This document shows, in pieces, positions 42,392-50,981 of a DNA stretch of 64,000 nt. Below the pieces are notes generated by a model. The model ran no database searches, had not been told where the DNA came from, and saw only the letters and a program-made list of their open reading frames with translations. Every line of letters starts with the position of its first letter. Within the stretch, counting starts at the first letter, position 1. The stretch is from Trujillonella humicola (GTDB taxonomy: Bacteria; Actinomycetota; Actinomycetes; Mycobacteriales; Geodermatophilaceae). The position numbers and the translations under genes were made by a program. Location of the stretch: positions 124,001-188,000 of the forward strand of contig NZ_JBJNRJ010000003.1 of assembly GCF_046233715.1 (NCBI RefSeq), written 5' to 3'.

Positions 42392-43798
42392 GTGACCGCC
42401 ATCCTGGACACCACTGCCATCACCGCCGCCACCACCGGCGCCGCCTACGACGAGCTGGCCACCCGGCTGACCGGCGCCGTGCACCTCCCGGGTGACCCCG
42501 GCTACGACGCCCTGGTCACCCCGTGGAACCTGGCCGTGCCGATGCGCCCGGCCGCGGTCGTCGAGGCCCGCACGGCCGCCGACGTGGTCGCCGCCGTCCG
42601 GTTCGCCGGGGAGCACGGGCTCACCGCGGGCGTGCAGGCCACCGGGCACGGCGCGGAGTCCGCGCTGGCCGGGCACCTGCTGATCGCCACCCGTGGACTG
42701 GACGAGGTCACCGTGCACCCCGAGGGCTGGGCGCGGGTCGGCGCCGGCGTGAAGTGGTCGGGCCTGGTCGCCGCGGCGGCGCCCCACGGGCTGGCCGCGC
42801 TCAACGGCTCGACCACCGACGTCGGCATCGTCGGCTACACCACCGGCGGCGGCGTCGGCCCGCTGGCCCGCACCTTCGGCCTGGCCGCCGACCGGGTGCG
42901 CGCCTTCGACGTGGTCACCGGCGACGCCAAGTTCCGCCGGGTCACGCCGACGTCCTACCCGGACCTGTTCGCGGCGCTGCGCGGCGGCAAAGGCGCGGCC
43001 GGCATCGTCACCGCGGTCGAGTTCGACCTGATCCGGCTGCCGGAGTTCTACGGCGGGGCGGTCTACTTCGACGGCGCCGACGCCGCCGCCGTGGTCGACC
43101 ACTGGCGCGGCTGGGCCGACGCGCTGCCGGAGGAGGGGACGACGTCCTTCGTGATCTTCCAGCTGCCGCCGCTGCCCGACGTCCCGCCGCCGCTGGCCGG
43201 GCGGATGACCCTCGGCGTGCGCCTGACGTGGACCGGGGACCCGGCCGAGGGGAAGCGGCTGCTCGACGAGATCCGCGCCCTGGCGCCGGTCATCCTCGAC
43301 GACGCGATGCTGCGGCCCTATGCCGAGATCGACCACGTGCACGCCGACCCGGTCGACCCCATGCCGGTCACCGACCCGGCGATCCTGCTGAGCGCGTTCC
43401 CCGCCGAGGCCGCCGAGCGGCTGTTCGCCGTCGCCGGCCCGGGGTCGGGGTCGCCGCAGGACCTGGTCGAGGTGCGGCACCTGGGCGGGGCCTACGCCCG
43501 GGAACCTCGGTATCCGGACTCCTTCGACCACCGCGACGCCCGGTTCAGCGTGCTCGCCGTCGGGATCGCTTCGGACGCCGACGCGGCCGCCGCCGCGTTG
43601 GCCCACGCCGACCGGCTCTTCGCGGAGCTGGCCGACTGGGCCACCGGCGGGGTGTGGCCGAACTTCGGGCTCCCGCACGACGCCGCCTCGGCGCGCCGCT
43701 GCTACACCCCGGAGACACTCGCCCGGCTGGCCGAGGTGACCCGCACCTATGACCCGCGGGGAGTCCTGCAGGCCGGGCACTACACCCGGGCGGTCTGA
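42392..43798 (+). CDS. FAD-binding oxidoreductase (VAO/PCMH type), second paralogue
   Basis: 468 residues. Same fold as the previous gene: GVQATGHGAESALAG, VGAGVKWSGLVAAAA, VGIVGYTTGGGVGPLARTFGL, FAALRGGKGAAGIVTAVEF, and a C-terminal end (YDPRGVLQAGHY) close to the BBE pattern. GGAGG about 6 nt before the GTG. Its own repeat array suggests it has a separate promoter. Two strong hairpins follow the stop. Confidence 0.88.
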   Translation: MTAILDTTAITAATTGAAYDELATRLTGAVHLPGDPGYDALVTPWNLAVPMRPAAVVEARTAADVVAAVRFAGEHGLTAGVQATGHGAESALAGHLLIATRGLDEVTVHPEGWARVGAGVKWSGLVAAAAPHGLAALNGSTTDVGIVGYTTGGGVGPLARTFGLAADRVRAFDVVTGDAKFRRVTPTSYPDLFAALRGGKGAAGIVTAVEFDLIRLPEFYGGAVYFDGADAAAVVDHWRGWADALPEEGTTSFVIFQLPPLPDVPPPLAGRMTLGVRLTWTGDPAEGKRLLDEIRALAPVILDDAMLRPYAEIDHVHADPVDPMPVTDPAILLSAFPAEAAERLFAVAGPGSGSPQDLVEVRHLGGAYAREPRYPDSFDHRDARFSVLAVGIASDADAAAAALAHADRLFAELADWATGGVWPNFGLPHDAASARRCYTPETLARLAEVTRTYDPRGVLQAGHYTRAV

Positions 43799-43806
43799 GC
43801 GAGGAC

Positions 43807-43851
43807 CCCGTCCTCCTCGCGCCACGCTTCGCGCGGCGCGAGGAGGACGGG
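43807..43851. terminator. Palindrome family 2, copy C (terminator)
   Basis: Perfect 17-nt arms (43807-43823, 43835-43851), starting CCCGTCCTCCTCGCGCC. It starts 8 nt after the oxidase stop, with related sequence inverted at 55377-55425. Confidence 0.75.
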
Positions 43852-43876
43852 CCGGGCTCCGAGCGGAGCCCGGCCC
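43849..43876. terminator. Second hairpin, convergent oxidase/MDR end
   Basis: Perfect 12-nt arms GGGCCGGGCTCC and complement around GAGC; overlaps the end of the previous hairpin by 3 nt and lies 4 nt from the stop of the minus-strand gene. Confidence 0.7.
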
Positions 43877-43880
43877 GTCG

Positions 43881-44849
43881 TCAGAGCGTGAAGACGATCT
43901 TCCCGTTGGTACGGCCCTCGAGCATGCGGGCGAAGCCCTCGCGGGCCTCGGTCAGGGGCAGCTCGACGTCGATCTGCGGCCGGATGCCGGAGGTCCGGCA
44001 CAGGCTGACGAGGTCGGCCAGTTCGTCCCGGGTGCCCATCGTCGAGCCGATCACCGACAGCTGGGTGAAGAACACCCGGTTGAGCTCGGCGCCGGGGTTG
44101 AAGCCGGTGGTCGCGCCCGAGGTGACGATGACGCCGCCGGGCTTGAGCGACTTGACGCTGTGCGACCAGGTGGCCTCGCCCACGGTCTCCATCACGCCGT
44201 CCACCCGCTCGGGCAGCCGGGCGCCGGACTCGAAGGCCTGGTCGGCGCCGAGTGCGAGCGCGGCCGCGCGCTTGTCCTCGCTGCGGCCGGTCACCCACAC
44301 CCGGAGCCCCGCCGCCCTGCCGAGCACGACGAGCGCGGTCGCCACGCCGCCGCTGGCACCCTGCACGAGCACGGTCTGCCCGGGCCGCAGGCCGGACTTC
44401 ACGAAGAGCATCCGGTAGGCGGTCAGCCACGCCGTCGGCAGGCAGGCAGCCTCGGCGAACGACAGCTCGGCCGGCTTGGGCAGCACGTTGCGGCGGGGGA
44501 CGACGACCCGCTCGGCCATGGTGCCCTGGTGCAGCTCGGAGAAGAGCGTGCGCTTGGGATCGAGGGTCTCGTCACCGGTCCAGCCCGGGGTGCCGACGAC
44601 GACGCCGTGCACCACCACCTCGTTGCCGTCCTCGTCCAGACCCGCGGCGTCGGTGCCCAGGATCATCGGCATCCGCTCCTGCGGCAGGCCGACGCCGCGC
44701 AGGCTGAACAGGTCGTGGTGGTTCAGCGAGACGGCCTTCACCTGGACCGTCGTCCAGCCCTCGGGGGCCTGCGGCTCGGGGCGGTCGCCGATCTCCAGGA
44801 CGGAGAGCGGGTCCTCCGGGGACGGGGTCGAGACGAAGGCAGCCAGCAT
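43881..44849 (-). CDS. Zinc-binding-type alcohol dehydrogenase/quinone oxidoreductase (MDR family)
   Basis: 322 residues. GroES-like N-terminal half (VKAVSLNHHDLFSLRGVG, GTDAAGLD), then a Rossmann domain with VLVQGASGGVATALVVLGRA. The structural-zinc Cys cluster is absent and catalytic-zinc ligands are incomplete, so it is closer to the quinone-reductase branch. A -10 box TAGCGT lies 8 nt before the ATG at 44849, so upstream extensions of this frame are not used. Confidence 0.88.
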   Translation of the reverse strand: MLAAFVSTPSPEDPLSVLEIGDRPEPQAPEGWTTVQVKAVSLNHHDLFSLRGVGLPQERMPMILGTDAAGLDEDGNEVVVHGVVVGTPGWTGDETLDPKRTLFSELHQGTMAERVVVPRRNVLPKPAELSFAEAACLPTAWLTAYRMLFVKSGLRPGQTVLVQGASGGVATALVVLGRAAGLRVWVTGRSEDKRAAALALGADQAFESGARLPERVDGVMETVGEATWSHSVKSLKPGGVIVTSGATTGFNPGAELNRVFFTQLSVIGSTMGTRDELADLVSLCRTSGIRPQIDVELPLTEAREGFARMLEGRTNGKIVFTL

Positions 44850-44857
44850 GGTCCCGG

Positions 44858-44863
44858 ACGCTA
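44858..44863 (-). promoter_or_regulatory. -10 box of the MDR gene (leaderless)
   Basis: TAGCGT on the minus strand 8 nt before the ATG. Confidence 0.45.
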
Positions 44864-44885
44864 GCCGACCAGCCGGGACCCCTCT

Positions 44886-44948
44886 CGGCGAGATCTGCAC
44901 ACTCGCCGGCATCAGCCGCTGATGGTGACGAGTGTGCAGATCTCGCCG
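44886..44948. repeat. Dispersed long palindrome, copy B
   Basis: Perfect 20-nt arms (44886-44905, 44929-44948) starting CGGCGAGATCTGCAC, inner stem ATCAG/CTGAT with loop CCG. It is downstream of selD and upstream of the MDR gene. Inverted relative to copy A (10166-10224) and nearly identical; a C-G pair here replaces the G-C pair of copy A. Confidence 0.85.
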
Positions 44949-44964
44949 GGGGACGGGCGCCGGG

Positions 44965-45975
<1,011 letters not shown>

Positions 45976-45981
45976 CGCCTC

Positions 45982-45987
45982 AACGTA
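45982..45987 (-). promoter_or_regulatory. selD -10 box (leaderless)
   Basis: TACGTT on the minus strand 6 nt before the GTG at 45975. Confidence 0.5.
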
Positions 45988-46020
45988 GGCGGGTGCCCGG
46001 CTCCCGGCGCGGTGCGGCGG

Positions 46021-46704
46021 TCAGCCCTCGCGGCCGCCCTGCAGGACGGTGAGCCGGGGCGGCTGCGACTCGACCGGCGGACGCGCCGCCGGGACGCGGG
46101 CGCCCCGGCCCAGGGCGCGGCCGGCGGGGTGCGTGGTCGACGGGGCGCCGAACAGCCCGGGGTCGCGGCGCGGCGCGGTCTCGCCGGTCGACTCCACCGA
46201 CTCGATGCGGTCCTCGCGGAACCAGCGGGGAGCCTGCCGCTCGCGGCACCAGGCCACGAGGTACCAGTGGTCGGCGCCGCGGGTGAGCAGCTGCGGCTCG
46301 ACCTCGCGCCGGGTCGCCCGGCCCCTCCCGTCGCGGTAGCGCAGCACGAGGACGCGGCGCTGGGTCACGGCCCGCTCGACCGACGCCCGCAGCTCGGCGG
46401 AGTGCCCGGCCTCCGCGCCGACCCACAGGCTGGTGGCGAGCAGCTGCGCCCGGCGCTGCGGATCGGGCTCCAGGACGGCGAACACCTTCTCCAGCGCCGC
46501 GCGCCCGGCCTCGGCGTAGGGCCCGTCGGGCTGGGCGGACAGCGCGACGGCGACGGCGGCGGCCTCCTCGGGGGCGAGGGTCACCGGCGGCAGCGTGGCG
46601 GCGTGGCGTGACTGTGTGCGGCGGCTCACGGGAGGGATGCTGACACCGGCCACCGACAGTTCCTCGGGAGCGACGCCGGGCGCGCGCGTGACTTTCTGCG
46701 ACAC
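46021..46704 (-). CDS. WYL domain-containing protein
   Basis: 227 residues from the GTG at 46704. Only the C-terminal regulatory part of WYL transcription factors is present: RRVLVLRYRDGRGRATRREVEPQLL, HWYLVAWCRER, WFREDRIESV. There is no N-terminal HTH; the first 60 residues are Ala/Pro/Val-rich. WYL domains sense nucleic acids or small ligands. The gene lies between selD and tRNA-Sec. A role in selenium regulation is only suggested by place. A Pro/Arg-rich tail follows the domain. Confidence 0.82.
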   Translation of the reverse strand: MSQKVTRAPGVAPEELSVAGVSIPPVSRRTQSRHAATLPPVTLAPEEAAAVAVALSAQPDGPYAEAGRAALEKVFAVLEPDPQRRAQLLATSLWVGAEAGHSAELRASVERAVTQRRVLVLRYRDGRGRATRREVEPQLLTRGADHWYLVAWCRERQAPRWFREDRIESVESTGETAPRRDPGLFGAPSTTHPAGRALGRGARVPAARPPVESQPPRLTVLQGGREG

Positions 46705-46736
46705 GCCGACGACACGCCGGAGCCGGTGTTGGCAAG

Positions 46737-46742
46737 TAGTGT
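46737..46742 (+). promoter_or_regulatory. -10 box of the tRNA-Sec gene
   Basis: TAGTGT 7 nt before the first base of the mature tRNA, so the gene has its own promoter. Confidence 0.5.
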
Positions 46743-46749
46743 GGTTCCC

Positions 46750-46845
46750 GGAGGCGTCAGGGCGCCTGGTGGCCCCCGCGGCCTCTAAAGCCGACGTGGC
46801 CGAGCACCTCGGTCAGGCGGGTTCGATTCCCGTCCGCCTCCGCCA
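46750..46845 (+). tRNA. selC: tRNA-Sec with CUA anticodon (reads UAG)
   Basis: 96 nt including an encoded CCA (46843-46845) and discriminator G. Acceptor stem GGAGGCG/CGCCTCC, T-arm with TTCGATT loop, and a long variable arm with 7 pairs (46798-46804 with 46808-46814), together the shape of tRNA-Sec. The anticodon loop is CTCTAAA between CGGC and GCCG, so the anticodon is CTA (46785-46787), not the usual TCA. It should therefore read UAG instead of UGA. Directly followed by selA and selB, with selD nearby. UAG-decoding tRNA-Sec has been reported in Geodermatophilus and Blastococcus; this gene fits that group. Confidence 0.93.
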
Positions 46846-46881
46846 ACCGTCCCCGCGCCGGGCCGTCCCCCGTCCGGCGCC

Positions 46882-46887
46882 TACACT
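46882..46887 (+). promoter_or_regulatory. selA -10 box
   Basis: TACACT 9 nt before the selA ATG, in the 51-bp gap after tRNA-Sec. Confidence 0.45.
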
Positions 46888-46896
46888 CCGCGGTCG

Positions 46897-48207
46897 ATGA
46901 GTGCCGACCCGCGGCGACAGGTCCCGCGCACCGACACGCTGCTCGCCGACGGGCGACTCGCGCCCGCGATCGAGCGCCTGGGCCGCGACCTGGTGAAGGA
47001 CGCGGTGCGCGGCGTCCAGGCGCGCATCCGCTCCGGCGAGGTGGCCCCCGCCGCCGCGGTTCCGGCCGTCCTCGCCGCCCTGCCGGCCACCGCGGCGAGC
47101 CTGCGCCCGGTGCTCAACGCCACCGGCGTGCTGGTGCACACCAACCTCGGGCGCGCCCCGCTGTCGGCCGCGGCCCTCGCGGCGGTCGCGGCCGCCGGCG
47201 GCACCACCGACGTCGAGCTCGACCTCGCCACCGGCCGGCGCGGACCCCGGGGCGAGGCCGCCCTCGCGGTCCTGCGGGCGGCCGTCCCCGCCGCGGAGGC
47301 GGCGCTGGTGGTCAACAACTGCGCGGCGGCGCTGGCGCTGGTCGCCACCGCGCTCGGCCGTGGCCGCGAGCTGGTCATCGCCCGCGGGGAGCTGGTCGAG
47401 ATCGGCGACGGCTTCCGCATCCCCGAGCTGCTGGAGTCCACCGGCGCCCGGCTGCGCGAGGTGGGGACGACGAACCGGGTGACCGCCGACGACTACCGCG
47501 ACGCCCTGCACGACGAGACCGGCGCGGTGCTCAAGGTGCACCCGTCGAACTTCGTCGTCCGTGGCTTCACGCGCTCCGTGCCGGTGCACGAGCTCGCCGT
47601 GGCCCTGCGCGGCAGCGGCGTCCCGCTGGTCGCCGACGTCGGCTCCGGCCTGCTCGGCCCGGACCCGGTGCTGCCCGACGAGCCGGACCTGCAGACCGCT
47701 CTCGCCGACGGCGCCGACCTCGTGCTGGCCTCCGGCGACAAGCTGCTCGGCGGCCCGCAGGCCGGTCTCGTCCTCGGCCGGGCCGACCTGGTCCAGCGGG
47801 TGCGCCGCCATCCGCTGTACCGCGCGCTGCGGGTCGACAAGACGACCCTCGCCGCGCTGGAGGCGACCCTGCGCGGCCCGCTGCCGCCGGTCCGCCGGAT
47901 GCTCGCCGCCGACGCCGCCGGGCTGCGCGCCCGCGCCGGGGCGCTGGCCGGGCGGCTGGTCGCCGCCGGCCTCGACGCCGTGGCCGTGGACAGCGCGGCC
48001 CGCGTCGGCGGGGGAGGGGCGCCCGAGCACCCGCTGCCCAGCGCCGCCGTCTCGCTGCCCGAGGCGATGGCCGGGCCGCTGCGCGCGGGCGCGCTCCCGG
48101 TCGTCGGGTACGTCGAGGGCGGTCGCACCCTGCTGGACCTGCGCAGCGTGCTCCCGGAGGACGACGACGCGCTGGGAGCCGCGGTCCTCGAGGCGGCCGC
48201 GCGGTGA
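46897..48207 (+). CDS. selA: L-seryl-tRNA(Sec) selenium transferase
   Basis: 436 residues. PLP enzyme that turns Ser-tRNA-Sec into Sec-tRNA-Sec with selenophosphate. LNATGVLVHTNLGRAPLS, VNNCAAALAL, and the PLP lysine in ASGDKLLGGPQAG are intact. Length is a little short of the E. coli protein (about 460). ATG start just after TACACT; the stop overlaps the selB GTG (GTGA). It has to recognise a tRNA-Sec with an altered anticodon, which SelA normally does not contact. Confidence 0.96.
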   Translation: MSADPRRQVPRTDTLLADGRLAPAIERLGRDLVKDAVRGVQARIRSGEVAPAAAVPAVLAALPATAASLRPVLNATGVLVHTNLGRAPLSAAALAAVAAAGGTTDVELDLATGRRGPRGEAALAVLRAAVPAAEAALVVNNCAAALALVATALGRGRELVIARGELVEIGDGFRIPELLESTGARLREVGTTNRVTADDYRDALHDETGAVLKVHPSNFVVRGFTRSVPVHELAVALRGSGVPLVADVGSGLLGPDPVLPDEPDLQTALADGADLVLASGDKLLGGPQAGLVLGRADLVQRVRRHPLYRALRVDKTTLAALEATLRGPLPPVRRMLAADAAGLRARAGALAGRLVAAGLDAVAVDSAARVGGGGAPEHPLPSAAVSLPEAMAGPLRAGALPVVGYVEGGRTLLDLRSVLPEDDDALGAAVLEAAAR

Positions 48208-49970
48208 CCGGTGCGGACGCGCGGATGGACGTGATCGCCACCGCGGGCCACGTCGACCACGGCAAGTCCACGCTGGTCCGGGCCCTCACCGGGATGGAGC
48301 CCGACCGCTGGGCCGAGGAGCGCCGCCGCGGGCTGACCATCGACCTCGGCTTCGCCTGGACGACGCTGCCCTCGGGTCGGCGGGTGGCGGTGGTCGACGT
48401 CCCGGGCCACGAGCGGTTCGTCGGCAACATGCTCGCCGGCGTCGGCTCGGTGCCGGCGGCGCTCGTGGTCGTCGCCGCCGACGACGGCTGGTCGGCGCAG
48501 ACCGCCGAGCACGTAGCCGTGCTCGACGCGCTCGGCGTGCGGCACGCCCTGCTCGCGGTGACCAAGGCCGACGTCGCCGACCCCGCGCCGGTGCTGGCCG
48601 ACGCCGGCGAGCGCCTGGCCGGCACGTCGATGGGCGCCGTTCCCGGGGTCGCGGTCAGCGGGGTCACCGGCTCCGGGGTCCCCGAGCTCGCCGCCGCGCT
48701 CGAGTCGCTGCTGGACGGCCTCCCCGCGCCGGACCCGGCGGCGTCGGTGCGGCTGTGGGTCGACCGGGCGTTCCCGATCCGCGGCGCGGGGACCGTCGTC
48801 ACCGGCACCCTCGCCGCCGGGAACGTCGCCGCCGGGGACCGCCTGCTCCTGGGCGACCGGGAGGTGACCGTGCGCGGCCTGCAGTCCCTGGGCGAGCCGG
48901 TGCGGCGGGCGGGAGCGACCGCGCGGGTCGCGCTCAACCTGCGCGGCGTCGCGGTGGAGGACCTCGCCCGCGGCGATGCGCTCCTGACCCCCGGCGCGTT
49001 CCTGTCCACCGACCTGCTCGACGTCTCGCTCGCCGCCGGGGCGCAGGACCGCCTGCCGGCCGAGCTCGTCGTGCACGTCGGGTCGGCCGCCGTCACCGCC
49101 CGGGTACGCATCCTCGACGGGACGGCGGTGCGGCTGCGGCTGTCGGCGCCGCTGCCGCTGCGGGTCGGCGACCGCGTGCTGCTGCGCGACCCGGGCGCCC
49201 GGCGGGTGCTCGGTGCCGACGTCCGCGACGTCGCCCCACCGCCGCTGCGCCGCCGCGGCGCGGCGCGGCAGCGGGCGGCCGAGCTCGCCGCCCAGCCGCC
49301 CGGGCCCGCAGGTGCCGCCGCCGACCTCGCGCGGCGGCGGGTGCATCCGGCCGCCGACTGGTCCGCCATGGGCTGGCCCGTGCCGCCCGGCGCGGACCGG
49401 GTCGGGCCGTGGCTGGTGGCCCCGGGCCTGCTCGACGAGCTGGCCGCCGCCCTGCCCGGGCTGGTCGCCGCCCACCGGTCGGCGCACCCGCTGGAGGCCG
49501 GCCCGCCGGTCGCCGTCGTCCGCCGGGAGCTGGACCTGCCGGGTGACGAGCTGGTCCGGGCCGTCGTCCGCCCGCCGCTGGCGCTGCGCGACGGTCGGGT
49601 CGCGGCCGCCGCGGCGGACCTGCCGCCGGCCGTGCAACGGGCGGTCGACGCGGTGCGCGCCCGGCTGGCCGAGGACCCCTTCGCCGCCCCCGACACCGAG
49701 CAGCTGGCCGCGGCGCGGCTAGGGCCCAGGGAGCTGGCCGCCGCGGTCCGCGCGGGCCAGCTCGTGCGGATCGCCGAGGGTGTCGTCCTCGCCCCGGGCG
49801 TCGAGGAGGAGGCCCGGCGGCGGCTGGCCGGCCTCCCGGCCCCGTTCACGGTGAGCCAGGCCCGCGGCGCCTGGGGGACCAGCCGCCGGGTCGCCGTCCC
49901 GCTCATGGAGTGGCTGGACGCGCGCGGGGTCACCGAGCGGCTGCCCGACGCCACCCGCCGGCTGCGGTAG
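48204..49970 (+). CDS. selB: Selenocysteine-specific elongation factor SelB
   Basis: 588 residues. Carries Sec-tRNA-Sec to the ribosome and binds the SECIS hairpin of the mRNA. EF-Tu-like domain with G1 AGHVDHGKST, G3 DVPGHERF and G4 TKAD, then beta-barrel domains (TVVTGTLAAG) and C-terminal winged helices (about 330-588). The ending LMEWLDARGVTERLPDATRRL is typical. SECIS recognition does not need the codon, so the same protein could serve UAG. The gene itself ends in TAG. GTG start overlapping selA. Confidence 0.96.
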   Translation: MTGADARMDVIATAGHVDHGKSTLVRALTGMEPDRWAEERRRGLTIDLGFAWTTLPSGRRVAVVDVPGHERFVGNMLAGVGSVPAALVVVAADDGWSAQTAEHVAVLDALGVRHALLAVTKADVADPAPVLADAGERLAGTSMGAVPGVAVSGVTGSGVPELAAALESLLDGLPAPDPAASVRLWVDRAFPIRGAGTVVTGTLAAGNVAAGDRLLLGDREVTVRGLQSLGEPVRRAGATARVALNLRGVAVEDLARGDALLTPGAFLSTDLLDVSLAAGAQDRLPAELVVHVGSAAVTARVRILDGTAVRLRLSAPLPLRVGDRVLLRDPGARRVLGADVRDVAPPPLRRRGAARQRAAELAAQPPGPAGAAADLARRRVHPAADWSAMGWPVPPGADRVGPWLVAPGLLDELAAALPGLVAAHRSAHPLEAGPPVAVVRRELDLPGDELVRAVVRPPLALRDGRVAAAAADLPPAVQRAVDAVRARLAEDPFAAPDTEQLAAARLGPRELAAAVRAGQLVRIAEGVVLAPGVEEEARRRLAGLPAPFTVSQARGAWGTSRRVAVPLMEWLDARGVTERLPDATRRLR

Positions 49971-49977
49971 CCGCCGG

Positions 49978-50166
49978 TCAGCCGGCGGAGGTGCGCAGCA
50001 TCCGGTCGTGCTCGGGATCGTCGTCCGGACCCGGCAGCACCGAGGTGTCCAGCGACTCGACGGTGTCCTCCGGACCCACCGGCTCGGGCAGGGAGCGGAA
50101 CCGGGCGCGCGGGTCCTCGGGAACGGTCACGCCGGGGAGCGTCCGCGTACCCGCCGGTGCGGTCAA
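49978..50166 (-). CDS. Small hypothetical protein
   Basis: 62 codons, TTG start 4 nt after the stop of the upstream enoyl-CoA hydratase gene and the stop 7 nt from selB's. The sequence is Pro/Asp-rich (PEPVGPEDTVESLDTS, PGPDDDPEHDRMLRTSAG). No family recognised. Codon use is like a real gene, but the TTG start and short length leave doubt. Confidence 0.5.
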   Translation of the reverse strand: MTAPAGTRTLPGVTVPEDPRARFRSLPEPVGPEDTVESLDTSVLPGPDDDPEHDRMLRTSAG

Positions 50167-50170
50167 GGCG

Positions 50171-50932
50171 TCAGGGCACCCAGCGGGGCGGGCGCTTCTC
50201 CCGGAACGCCGCGATGCCCTCCTGCCCCTCCTCGCCGGCGAACCGGCGGGCCGAGATCTCCTGCAGCTCGGCGAACGAGCCGCGCAGCCCCCCGGAGCGC
50301 AGCAGCCGCTTGGTCTCCGCCAGCGCTCCCGGTGCCCCCGCGGCCAGCGCCGCGACCTGGGCGTCGACGGTCGCGTCGACCTCGTCGTCGCCGACGGCGA
50401 GGTCGACCAGGCCGGCGGCGGCGGCGAGGTCCGGGCCGAAGACCTCGCCGGTCAGCGCCAGCCGGTGCGCCAGGTGCGGCACCATCCGCGGCAGCAGCAC
50501 CGCGGAGATCACCGCGGGCACCAGCCCGACGCGCACCTCGCTGATCGCGAACGTCGCCGACGCCCCCGCGACGACGACGTCGCAGGCCGCCATCAGCCCG
50601 ATCCCCCCGGCCCGGGCCGGACCGCGCACCGCGGCGAGCACCGGCTTGGGCGCGTGCCACAGCGCGGTGAGCAGGTCCGGGAACGCCAGCACCCCCTGGT
50701 CCCCGGCCCCGGCGCCGGCGGCTTCGGACAGGTCCATCCCCGAGCAGAAGACCCGCCCGGTGTGGTCGAGCACCAGGACCCGCACCTCGTCGTCGGCGAG
50801 CGCCTCGTCGACCGCCGCGCGCAGCTGCGCCAGCATCGCCCGGGAGAGCGCGTTGCGGTTGGCGGGGGAGTCCAGCGTCAGCCGGGCCACCCCTCGGTCG
50901 ACGGACACCTGCAGCACCGGGTCGGGGGTCAC
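50171..50932 (-). CDS. Enoyl-CoA hydratase/isomerase family protein
   Basis: 253 residues. Crotonase fold: ARLTLDSPANRNALS, VFCSGMDLSEA (oxyanion-hole strand), AVRGPARAGGIGLMAACDVVVAG and SEVRVGLVPAVIS. The usual catalytic Glu at the position after GLVPA is not seen (AVIS), so the exact reaction is unsure. GTG start. Divergent from hemW with 49 bp between. Confidence 0.9.
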   Translation of the reverse strand: MTPDPVLQVSVDRGVARLTLDSPANRNALSRAMLAQLRAAVDEALADDEVRVLVLDHTGRVFCSGMDLSEAAGAGAGDQGVLAFPDLLTALWHAPKPVLAAVRGPARAGGIGLMAACDVVVAGASATFAISEVRVGLVPAVISAVLLPRMVPHLAHRLALTGEVFGPDLAAAAGLVDLAVGDDEVDATVDAQVAALAAGAPGALAETKRLLRSGGLRGSFAELQEISARRFAGEEGQEGIAAFREKRPPRWVP

Positions 50933-50981
50933 AGCCCGATCCTGCCGGGCACCGGCCCGCGGCGCGGCACACTGGGTGCAG

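Noticed and set aside
46750..46845. The tRNA as an amber suppressor of Leu, Ser or Tyr type
   Set aside because: Its stem shapes, length and place directly before selA-selB point to tRNA-Sec; other long-arm tRNAs have different acceptor and D-arm patterns.
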